A DNA stretch of 64,000 nt. Origin: SAR324 cluster bacterium. Lineage in GTDB: Bacteria > SAR324 > XYD2-FULL-50-16. The stretch's first letter is position 1. Every line of letters begins with the position of its first letter. The stretch covers positions 1 through 64,000 of the forward strand of contig JANQGX010000045.1 in assembly GCA_028282885.1 (NCBI GenBank). Direction: 5' to 3'. The notes beneath the pieces were generated by a model. That model saw only the letters and a program-made list of their open reading frames with translations. It ran no database searches and was not told the DNA's origin. The position numbers and the translations under genes are program-made. Positions 31,919 through 39,863 of this stretch are shown here, in pieces.

Positions 31919-33514
31919 TCAGGATTTTGAATCTTCATCAAGCTTTTTGAATGCTTCCTTGATGCCTGAGTGTATTTCACGCAGTCGTGGTTTTTCGATT
32001 TTGCCTGTGGCGTTCCGGGGAATATTGTCAAAGATGACACGCCTGGGTCTTTTGTAGCGAGGCAGGCTTCCGCAAAATTCCAGCACCTCTTTTTTGGTCA
32101 TCTGCACATCTTTTTTAACCTGGACAATTGCGGTTGCAATCTCCCCCAGTCTGGAACTGGGCAGCCCAATAACCGCCACATCCTGAATTTTCTCGTGCCC
32201 CTGGAGGAACTCCTCAATTTCCACCGGATAGATATTTTCCCCGCCCGTGTTGATCACATCCTTCTTCCGATCTACCAACCAGATAAATCCATCCGCATCT
32301 TCCCTGGCAATATCGCCGGTCAATAGCCAACCTTTTGTTAGTACCTCGCTCGTGGCTTCATCATTATTAAAATAAGCCTTCATGACACCAGGTCCCCTGA
32401 CAGCTAATTCTCCGGGATTTCCCTTATCAACTGGCTTCAACTGGTCATCCAGGATTTGAGTTTCCCAATCAAATCCGGGTTTTCCAATTGCCCCGACCTT
32501 GTGACTGTTCTCAAGACCCAGGTGGACGCAACCCGGGCCTGTCGTTTCTGTTAAGCCGTAGTTGGTATCGTATTCATGATTCGGGAAGATTCGCTTCCAC
32601 TCCCTGATCAAACTGGAAGGAACAGGTTGAGCACCGATATGCATAAGTCGCCACTGATCCAATTGATAGTCATGAAGCTTCAGCTCCCCGGTTTCAATGG
32701 AAAACAGGATATCCAAAGCCCAGGGTACCAACAGCCAGACGATGGTGACCTGTTCTTCTGAAACAGCTTCAAGAATCCACTGTGGATCGACGCCTTTTAA
32801 GATGACCGATTTTGCGCCCACTATGAAATTGCCAAACCAGTGCATTTTTGCTCCGGTATGATACAGAGGCGGGATGCAGAGAAAGCAATCCTCATGAGTT
32901 TGACGGTGATGATGGTTTTCAATATAACATGAAAACTCCAGATTTCTGTGAGTCAACAGCACAGCTTTGGGTATTCCTGTAGTTCCGGATGTAAAGTAAA
33001 GTGCAGCATCATCTGACAAAGACAGATCAGGCCCATGGCTGAAACCCTTGCCCAATCCCTCGATCTGCCGGTAGGAAATTGCATAATCGGGCTGTATTGA
33101 ATCTTCTCCCTGAAAAACATACTGTTCAATCAGCGGATCCAGTCGATCTTTTACCTGGGAAACTCGTTCAATAAATTCCTTTCCGAAGAAAATAACCCGT
33201 GGTTCTGCTAGTTCCACACAAGCTGCAATAGTCGATGCTTCGAATCTGAAATTCAGAGGAACGGCTATCGCCCCGGCTTTAAGGATTCCAAAATAGATCG
33301 GCAGCCATTCGATGCAGTTCATCATCAGGTGGGCTACCTTGTCGCCTTTCTCAATCCCGTTTTGCATGAGGAAATAGGCAACTCTATTCGCCTGTTCGTC
33401 AAACTCCTGCCAGGTGATGGAAACTCTTTTGTTTATTTCAGGCTCTCGTTCAATCAGGGCTGTCTCGTCCCGATACATTCTGGCGTTTCGTTCCAGTATT
33501 TCAGTTATCAGCAT
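31919..33514 (-). CDS. AMP-forming acyl-CoA ligase
   Basis: 531 residues. ANL-superfamily adenylating enzyme. The P-loop-like motif is YFTSGTTGIPKAVLLTHRN, with a second core motif YGLTETTGPGCVH and the hinge GWLLTGDIAREDADGFIWLVDRKKDVI. The catalytic Lys is in NATGKIEKP. It should activate a carboxylic acid, probably a medium- or long-chain fatty acid, to the acyl-CoA through an acyl-AMP intermediate. The chain length cannot be read from sequence. It is divergent from the XRE-cupin regulator and acyl-CoA dehydrogenase (33711-35480), and together the three look like a small fatty-acid utilisation locus. The 196-base gap between holds both promoters. Confidence 0.9.
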   Translation of the reverse strand: MLITEILERNARMYRDETALIEREPEINKRVSITWQEFDEQANRVAYFLMQNGIEKGDKVAHLMMNCIEWLPIYFGILKAGAIAVPLNFRFEASTIAACVELAEPRVIFFGKEFIERVSQVKDRLDPLIEQYVFQGEDSIQPDYAISYRQIEGLGKGFSHGPDLSLSDDAALYFTSGTTGIPKAVLLTHRNLEFSCYIENHHHRQTHEDCFLCIPPLYHTGAKMHWFGNFIVGAKSVILKGVDPQWILEAVSEEQVTIVWLLVPWALDILFSIETGELKLHDYQLDQWRLMHIGAQPVPSSLIREWKRIFPNHEYDTNYGLTETTGPGCVHLGLENSHKVGAIGKPGFDWETQILDDQLKPVDKGNPGELAVRGPGVMKAYFNNDEATSEVLTKGWLLTGDIAREDADGFIWLVDRKKDVINTGGENIYPVEIEEFLQGHEKIQDVAVIGLPSSRLGEIATAIVQVKKDVQMTKKEVLEFCGSLPRYKRPRRVIFDNIPRNATGKIEKPRLREIHSGIKEAFKKLDEDSKS

Positions 33515-33710
33515 ATCGATGCAATTGCGGTGTCATGGTAGGCAAGGATCAACTGAGATCATTCTCAGCTATTGTCCACGCTCTGACAAGAGATCATTTT
33601 ATCTTCTTGTTTTTTCATTTGCTGTCCATTATAAACAACACAACAGACAGGTTTTGACTGTATCGGCCTTGACCAACTGAAAGCGAGCTAACTACCTAAC
33701 CGGAGCTTAT

Positions 33711-34262
33711 ATGGCTGCAAAGAAAAAAGGAAAAGAGGTGTCCATTGGTGCAAAAATAAAAAAGGCGAGAACTTCAAAAAAAATCAGCCTGGATATTCTG
33801 GCTAACGAAACGGGTTTCTCTACGGAGTACATCAAAGAGATAGAGGGGGGAAATGAAATTCCGTCCGTTGGCACCCTGCTCCAATTTGCCAAAGCCCTTC
33901 AGATCGATTCGGGATTTCTGTTTAAGGACCAGGAAAAGTTCATGGAAAAGAGAATTGATGCCTATTCCAAGCGCACTGATAACTATGCCTATGACAATCT
34001 TACACCGGGAGCCGAAAACAAACATTTGAAAGCCTTCAAGGTATCCATCGATCCCATGCAGGAACACAAGGGTGTCGGATATTGTCATGAAGGAGAGGAG
34101 TTTGTATATGTCTTAAAAGGCAGAGTCACCGTTACCGTCGGGGATCATACCAACACCCTCAAAGCCCACGAATCCCTGCACTTTAACGCCGGTATCAAAC
34201 ACCAGATGACAAACATCGGTAAGACCAAAGCGGAACTAATTGTCGTCATTTATGTACCGTAG
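33711..34262 (+). CDS. XRE-family regulator with C-terminal cupin domain
   Basis: 183 residues. Residues about 10-65 are a helix-turn-helix of the Xre/lambda Cro type (IKKARTSKKISLDILANETG, then FSTEYIKEIEGG). Residues about 105-182 are a cupin barrel with HEGEEFVYVLKGRVTVTVGD and the second motif HFNAGIKHQM, whose His/Glu residues suit a metal or small-ligand site. Members of this class sense metabolites through the cupin domain and often regulate adjacent metabolic genes. Here those would be the acyl-CoA dehydrogenase 63 bases downstream and the divergent acyl-CoA ligase. An N-terminal lysine-rich tail precedes the DNA-binding domain. Confidence 0.9.
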   Translation: MAAKKKGKEVSIGAKIKKARTSKKISLDILANETGFSTEYIKEIEGGNEIPSVGTLLQFAKALQIDSGFLFKDQEKFMEKRIDAYSKRTDNYAYDNLTPGAENKHLKAFKVSIDPMQEHKGVGYCHEGEEFVYVLKGRVTVTVGDHTNTLKAHESLHFNAGIKHQMTNIGKTKAELIVVIYVP

Positions 34263-34325
34263 AATCAACTTAACTGTCTATCAATCTCATTAGAAAAACC
34301 GAGGTCGGCAATTTGGAGGAAGGTC

Positions 34326-35480
34326 ATGTTTTATCAGCTTACAAATGAACAAATAATGATTCGTTCAATGGTGAGAGAATTTGCCCGGAAGGTTATCGCT
34401 GTCACCGCAGCGGAAAGGGATCGCACCAAGGAGTTTCCGGCTGATAACTTCAAAAAAATGGGGGAACTGGGACTGATGGGAATGCTGATTCCGCCAGAAT
34501 ATAATGGTGAAGGAGCCGATACGATCAGCTATGTTCTTGCTCTTTCCGAGATAGCCTACTCATGTGCTTCCACTGCGGTAGTCATGTCGGTACACAATTC
34601 GATAGTATGTGAGAGCATTCTCAAGTTCGGTTCGGAGGAGCAGAAAAAAAAGTACCTGCCTCAGTTGGCTGATGCGGAGATCATAGGAGCATTCGCACTA
34701 ACCGAGCCCCATGCCGGCTCCGATCCTGTAGCGCAGTCAACGACCGCTGTAAGAGACGGGGATGACTTCATTCTCAATGGAACGAAATGTTTTATAACAT
34801 CAGGAAAGAACTCCGGACTGGTGATCGTAACGGCTAAGACGGATGAAACTCAAAAACATAAGGGCATCAGTGCTTTTATCATAGGCAAGGGCACGCCAGG
34901 ACTAATTGCGGGAGAACCGGAAGATAAAATGGGACTTCGGGCGTCAGATACGACTGACATAATCCTGGAAAACTGCAGGGTGCCCGCCAGCAATATGCTG
35001 GGGAATGAAGGTGAGGGGTTTATGATTGCCATGTCCGGCCTGGATTGCGGTCGAATTGGGATTGCTGCCCAATCCGTGGGAGTGGCCCGGGCAGCTTTCG
35101 ATGCCGCTGTAGATTATGCAAAAAAAAGAGAGCAGTTTGGACAGAAAATATCCAAATTCCAAGGATTACGCTGGATAATCGCGGATATGGCAACCGAAAT
35201 TGAAGCAGCAAGCCAGCTTATGTTCACGGCAGCCGCCACGAAAGATCGCGGTGAAAATTTCACCTTACAGGCTTCCATGGCAAAGTTGTTTGCATCTGAA
35301 ATGGTTAACCGGATTACGGCAAAAGCTGTCCAGATGCACGGGGGATACGGATTTATCAAGGATTATCCGGTTGAGCGGTTATACAGGGATGCTCGGGTTT
35401 TTACAATCTACGAAGGAACATCGGAGATTCAGAGGGTGGTAATTTCAAATCACATTCTCAATGATCGCAGAAGAAGCTGA
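34326..35480 (+). CDS. Acyl-CoA dehydrogenase, short/medium-chain type
   Basis: 384 residues, typical length for the FAD-dependent family that introduces the alpha-beta double bond of acyl-CoA. The FAD/substrate motifs are GAFALTEPHAGSDP and NGTKCFITSG. The C-terminal signature MHGGYGFIKDYPVERLYRDA is followed by the catalytic base Glu in IYEGTSEIQR. It donates electrons to electron-transfer flavoprotein. Strong Shine-Dalgarno GGAGG precedes the ATG. It is downstream of the XRE-cupin gene and converges on the lipoprotein gene with 15 bases between. A butyryl- or isovaleryl-CoA substrate is possible; the exact one is open. Confidence 0.93.
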   Translation: MFYQLTNEQIMIRSMVREFARKVIAVTAAERDRTKEFPADNFKKMGELGLMGMLIPPEYNGEGADTISYVLALSEIAYSCASTAVVMSVHNSIVCESILKFGSEEQKKKYLPQLADAEIIGAFALTEPHAGSDPVAQSTTAVRDGDDFILNGTKCFITSGKNSGLVIVTAKTDETQKHKGISAFIIGKGTPGLIAGEPEDKMGLRASDTTDIILENCRVPASNMLGNEGEGFMIAMSGLDCGRIGIAAQSVGVARAAFDAAVDYAKKREQFGQKISKFQGLRWIIADMATEIEAASQLMFTAAATKDRGENFTLQASMAKLFASEMVNRITAKAVQMHGGYGFIKDYPVERLYRDARVFTIYEGTSEIQRVVISNHILNDRRRS

Positions 35481-35495
35481 TATGAGATTAATTGA

Positions 35496-36773
35496 CTAAT
35501 CTGACATAAGATCTGATGCACAAATCACCTCGGAGAAAACGATTTTGTTGTCACCCGCTTCCAGTTCATTGTCGTCGAAGTTCTTAAACACCTCCAAAGT
35601 GTTCTTAATTTCCGTTGTGGAATCTGACCAGTAGGAGATGTAGTTTGAGGAACCATTGACCTTGAAGAGAACCTTGACACCCAGCTCCTCAACTGAATAG
35701 GTGCTTGAAAGATCATTCGAATCGAATGAAGCATCTGCCCCGTATTCCTGGAGACGAGAAGCGGAAAGCCTGTTCACGTCTGAATAGTCGGTGATTGCGG
35801 TTTCCTGAAGACTGGAGGCAAAGTATTGAACCAACAAAATGGATGGATTGTCCTCAAGTTCGCCGCAGACTCCGCCGTTGTCCAGATCCAACCTGAAATT
35901 CTCGACCTGTTCAACCACATCTTCTGATGCATCTACATTCAAGGCTTCGATAGCTGCCTGAATTTTCAGGATATATTGCAGAATATCATCAGCAAACGCA
36001 TTGACAGAAGAGATGTTCAGATCATCGCTACTGGAAAATGGGTCACTAAGACTATCCATCTGAGTAACCTGATTTAACTCGGCAATCCCGGGATCGGACA
36101 TTGATGACACCACCCCGATAGCTTCGGTATCACTAATCTTTTCATCTCCGGACCCGTCCCCATCGTTATCCAGGTAGATATTATAGGGAGGTCCGGATGT
36201 GAGAGATGCACTGTCAATCACATAATATTGGGTTCCATCCACGATGCGAATCTGGTAATTATCAGTCGGGGTTAACTCCGAGGTTTGGGATCCGGATGAT
36301 GAGTCCAAATCCGATCCGGTAAATCGTGTCTGCTCAACCTCTTCAATATCCCCATCGAATGCGGTTGCACTGCCGGCTCCATTGTCAAGATTGCCTGAGA
36401 CATGGGTAAACAATCCCAGATAGGATGCAAGAAGATAAATGGTTTTTTGCGTACCGGTAGCCATGTTCTCAACCAGGCTAATAGCCGCATCAAAGTAACC
36501 TTTTTTTGTTTCCCAATTGCTTTCGTTTAGGCCTAGAATTTCAATCAGGTCTGGATCGTCGTCTCCGATGAATTTGAAATAGTTAAATCCTCCCAACGCC
36601 AAATATGCTTCTGCCCTTTCAGTATTTGAGCAGTTTTCATTGTCGACTATATCCCCCCAATCGCCGTTAATCCGGTCGGTCTCACAGGTATTTTCCTGCC
36701 TTGCATTACAAGCGGATAAAATGAAAACAGATAAAATCAAGAAAACAGTAAATCGAAACATAACATCCATCAC
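35496..36773 (-). CDS. Acidic lipoprotein of unknown function
   Basis: 425 residues. The signal peptide (MMDVMFRFTVFLILSVFILSAC) ends with lipobox LSAC, so the mature protein begins with Cys22. The mature protein is strikingly rich in Asp, Ser, Glu and Asn and poor in Lys, with segments such as YLDNDGDGSGDEKIS that could bind calcium. It contains a helical region ALGGFNYFKFI, then about 80-130, reminiscent of repeat-like helical lipoproteins. It overlaps the start of the partner gene region at 36773 by 1 base, and both are on the minus strand, so the outer-membrane protein gene comes first and the lipoprotein second in one operon. Family not recognised. Confidence 0.75.
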   Translation of the reverse strand: MMDVMFRFTVFLILSVFILSACNARQENTCETDRINGDWGDIVDNENCSNTERAEAYLALGGFNYFKFIGDDDPDLIEILGLNESNWETKKGYFDAAISLVENMATGTQKTIYLLASYLGLFTHVSGNLDNGAGSATAFDGDIEEVEQTRFTGSDLDSSSGSQTSELTPTDNYQIRIVDGTQYYVIDSASLTSGPPYNIYLDNDGDGSGDEKISDTEAIGVVSSMSDPGIAELNQVTQMDSLSDPFSSSDDLNISSVNAFADDILQYILKIQAAIEALNVDASEDVVEQVENFRLDLDNGGVCGELEDNPSILLVQYFASSLQETAITDYSDVNRLSASRLQEYGADASFDSNDLSSTYSVEELGVKVLFKVNGSSNYISYWSDSTTEIKNTLEVFKNFDDNELEAGDNKIVFSEVICASDLMSD

Positions 36774-37912
36774 TATATCTCAATAGATAATAAAAACATA
36801 TACCTGGTATCGGTGATTTCGGTTTCCTCCGTCCCGTAGTTTTCGACCCAACCGACCGTGTTGAACTTCAGCGCACCCACCCTGACCATGAAACCAAAAG
36901 AGGGATATTTAAGTTCTTTTAATCCCAATTGTACGGCTGCAAAATGGGAACTGTCAGTAGTTTTTCCATAAGCAGCTTCAAAACCAAGTGCTATGCGCCT
37001 CGTCATGCTATTGTTTGGAAAATAGCTGAATGTATAGTCGTGGTAATCGAGACTGCCTGTAAAGTCAATTTCTCCCGTCTCTTTGGTGAAGGCAAAACCG
37101 ATCGAGTCGAGCTGGTTGACTTCACCGGCACTACCATAGTCGATCCCGCCGTATGTTATTTCGCTTTCACCACCTAAACCAACGCTGATCATATCCAGCG
37201 AAGACAATCCTATTCTAAAATTCCAGGGATGATCAAAACGATATAACAGACCCAAATCCAGAACCAGTTTCGGTGGCGGTTGGTCACTGGCATATTCATC
37301 AATCAAACCTTGAATGTCATCATCTGCGAGATAAGAGGAAATACTGATAAGATCAAGATCCGCTACTATTCCAGTGCGTTGGATATATTTCAGGTTTGCT
37401 CCCACGTTTAAACCCAGGATATCAAATGCCATTGCAAAATCGTATTGGCCTTGTGCAACCGCTTCCACGGTGACAGTGGGGATAGTTGGTTGAGGTGGAA
37501 ATATGACTTCTATCCAGATATCCGAATCGAATCCTGCATATAGTCCTGTCTCAGGTAAAAAAAGTGAATGTGAGATAAGCCCTACCTGGGTTTCAAAATA
37601 AACCCGCTGTCCGGGAAGATCTTCCAGGGTGCCCTGGTCACTCCAGTCCCGATCATCATTGTTCCAATCCTTGACAATTTCATTAAATCCCACTCCAAAA
37701 ATCGGAATATTCAGAGACCATTCCGCATTCTTTTGCAATAAACCTGCAGGATTATGTGAAATTGTTTCCTCCGAATCCGCGACGGCCGTAAAAGCGTCAC
37801 CCATCGCTATGGTTCTGATAAAGCGATGGGTCCTTTTGACTTCGGCAGCCATGGCTGCGTTGAGGGTCAGGACTGTCAGAATTACACAAACCGATAATCG
37901 TAACAGATTCAT
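36773..37912 (-). CDS. FadL/PorV-like outer-membrane beta-barrel protein
   Basis: 379 residues. A signal peptide ending AAMAA is followed by RFIRTIAMGDAFTAVADSEE and the ISHNPAGLLQ motif typical of FadL/PorV/UPF0164 barrels, in which an N-terminal Asn-Pro-Ala-Gly hatch lies in the pore. The rest alternates polar and hydrophobic residues in amphipathic strands, and the last residue pattern (YMFLLSIEI) fits a C-terminal strand. It may transport hydrophobic compounds or act as part of an export complex. It is translationally coupled to the acidic lipoprotein downstream by a one-base overlap. The upstream gap to 38728 is 816 bases. Confidence 0.75.
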   Translation of the reverse strand: MNLLRLSVCVILTVLTLNAAMAAEVKRTHRFIRTIAMGDAFTAVADSEETISHNPAGLLQKNAEWSLNIPIFGVGFNEIVKDWNNDDRDWSDQGTLEDLPGQRVYFETQVGLISHSLFLPETGLYAGFDSDIWIEVIFPPQPTIPTVTVEAVAQGQYDFAMAFDILGLNVGANLKYIQRTGIVADLDLISISSYLADDDIQGLIDEYASDQPPPKLVLDLGLLYRFDHPWNFRIGLSSLDMISVGLGGESEITYGGIDYGSAGEVNQLDSIGFAFTKETGEIDFTGSLDYHDYTFSYFPNNSMTRRIALGFEAAYGKTTDSSHFAAVQLGLKELKYPSFGFMVRVGALKFNTVGWVENYGTEETEITDTRYMFLLSIEI

Positions 37913-38728
37913 GAGTGTAGAGTTAACGTTTTTGATTTCAATTTAATGGTATTTCAGGCGTCATGCAATATTGATCCCATTCCTTATACATTTGAAAGAT
38001 TACAGTACATTAAGGCCAGGGGTAGGTGTTTCAATAAGGTTAAAGATCAAATGCTAGTAAAGCAAAGATCAATTCTGCCTGAGTTCCGGGAGTAAATCGA
38101 CAAAACAGTCTGATTTACCTTTTTACACAATCCATCTCGTCCCTTGAATTCTGATTATTACCAGATTTAGGTTTGGGGTCGACAAATCAGTTTGACCCTA
38201 TTAAACTTGAGTTATGACAGAATACGATATTTCAATTCAGAGTTTTCGGACAGATTTATCTGCTTTGCACGCAAAACCGATTAAAACACCTGCAAACAAC
38301 AGGAGTCGTTATCCCCTGGATTAACCACCGCAGGCCATTGTCAAAAAAACCGGAATTATGGAAAAAGTCACTGGTGAAACATTCTCCTCTGTTCTGATTC
38401 AAAAACCTAACTTGATGTTCCTCACTAGAGATTTGTGGTTCCATTTTAACGGTTCCCTACAAAAATAAGGTTCCGAAGCCTTAATCGTTTTCAGCCTTGA
38501 TATTCTGTCTCAACTAAACTAACCAGCTATCAGACAGGATTTTAATGATCATATATCGGCTATGTCGACAGTTTGGTTGTCATTATGTTTTTTGAACAGC
38601 TTGGATCAAAATCAAGATGACATAATAGAATAGCGATTCTTGAACTCAGTTTTTAAACTGAGTTTCATGTCAGAAGCTTTGCTCTTCATCCATCAATGAG
38701 AAGTTAATCCGACTCAAAACAAAAAAAG
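37913..38728. other. 816-base gap without a supported gene
   Basis: The gap lies between two divergent genes. Short frames exist (for example 38256-38444 on the minus strand) but have no start signal or recognisable domain. The only clear structure is the palindrome at 38643-38664. The stretch is slightly more AT-rich than coding DNA. It could be decayed sequence, regulatory DNA or an unrecognised RNA gene. Confidence 0.4.
38643..38664. promoter_or_regulatory. 22-base palindrome AACTCAGTTT-TT-AAACTGAGTT
   Basis: Ten-base perfect arms surround two central T residues, 65-86 bases before the COG2187-like gene. With so short a centre it is better seen as an operator for a dimeric regulator than as an RNA hairpin. 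Confidence 0.4.
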
Positions 38729-39745
38729 ATGCCAGAAAAAAGAACAAAAAAGCCGGATTTTTACCGCACCTTTATGACTAAAGGATTTTTTCCCAGTTCC
38801 AACAAAATTGTAAAGTTTCAGGAATCGGAAAACTACTGGATTTTCAAAACCGGGAACCGTTTATACAAGGTTAAAAAGAAAGAGGAAAGCCAAAGTACCA
38901 TTCCTTTGGAGGAGATCTTTTGTACAGAGATCGTAAAGCAACTCCATCAATACTCTCCCACCCTGGAGGCGGAAAACCTAACCATCAAATCGCAGGACAA
39001 TCAATTCGTCATCGATTGGAACAGTGATATATCCTCTGCGCCACTCTACTATCTAATCGCAATGAAGCAATTAAGCGACAGGGGATTTTTGTCCAATATT
39101 ATCGCAAAGAAAAAGCTCAATGAAAAAACCTTGAAGAAAATCGCTATCCAGATTTTCGAATTGCACCAGAAAGCTAAGCAAAGTACTTCAAAAGTCGATG
39201 GATCTCCGGATGCCATTCAAGGAAACCTGGAAAATCTAATCTATCAATCGAAAAAGTTCCTGAACGTAACCATTACTCAAGCCATTATTGACATGAGTTT
39301 GCGGCCCTTGCTGAAATATCTTTCTGATAACAGAAAAGTATTCCTGAGGCGAATGAAACAAGGCCACATCCGAATGGTTCATGGTTGTTTAATTCCAAGA
39401 AAGATACACGTCTCCCCGGAAGGAATTCAATTGCTTGGTAAAACGAAGGATCCGATTAAAAACCTTTATAACGATATTGCATCGGATATTGCTGATCTAA
39501 GTGTGGCGTTACTTCATGCGGGTTTGGGTGATTTGTCGGATCATTTTATCAACACCTATTCAGAACAGGCGAATGATCCGGAACTCAAACTTGTGATTCC
39601 AGTTTACCAGGCAATGAAATGTCTGAGCCAGGGATTGAAAAACAGTATTGAAGCAAATGCGGTCGAAGGAGAGCAATCCGATATATTGAAGAAACTGGCT
39701 GTCAGCTATTATGAGCAGACTATTGATGTCGTACGAGGTTTGTGA
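38729..39745 (+). CDS. COG2187-like kinase-fold protein, catalytically altered
   Basis: 338 residues. The order of motifs follows the COG2187 aminoglycoside-phosphotransferase-like family: an N-terminal Lys region (RLYKVKKKEES), then IPLEEIFCTEIVKQLHQYSP, the AMKQL-like helix, IAIQIFELHQKAKQ, a basic segment RRMKQGHIRMVHG, and DIASDIADLSVALLHAGL near the end. The catalytic-loop motif HGDLH, which provides the Asp base, reads H218-G-C220-L, and the metal motif that follows is also changed (LLGKTKD). It should therefore not transfer phosphate and may bind a ligand or partner instead. No signal peptide. It stands alone, 118 bases ahead of the large S41 peptidase. Confidence 0.6.
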   Translation: MPEKRTKKPDFYRTFMTKGFFPSSNKIVKFQESENYWIFKTGNRLYKVKKKEESQSTIPLEEIFCTEIVKQLHQYSPTLEAENLTIKSQDNQFVIDWNSDISSAPLYYLIAMKQLSDRGFLSNIIAKKKLNEKTLKKIAIQIFELHQKAKQSTSKVDGSPDAIQGNLENLIYQSKKFLNVTITQAIIDMSLRPLLKYLSDNRKVFLRRMKQGHIRMVHGCLIPRKIHVSPEGIQLLGKTKDPIKNLYNDIASDIADLSVALLHAGLGDLSDHFINTYSEQANDPELKLVIPVYQAMKCLSQGLKNSIEANAVEGEQSDILKKLAVSYYEQTIDVVRGL

Positions 39746-39863
39746 TTAAATAGGTGGTAAAGATCAAAATGTACTTATAGATTTATCATGTTGATTTTTA
39801 TGACTGATTCACAGCCGGTTTGTTTTATCGACTAATTCGAGAATCCATTATCATCCTAATTAT

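Noticed and set aside
38256-38444. 62-codon frame in the 816-base gap
   Set aside because: There is no ribosome site, no recognisable domain and a random-looking composition. Not supported as a gene.
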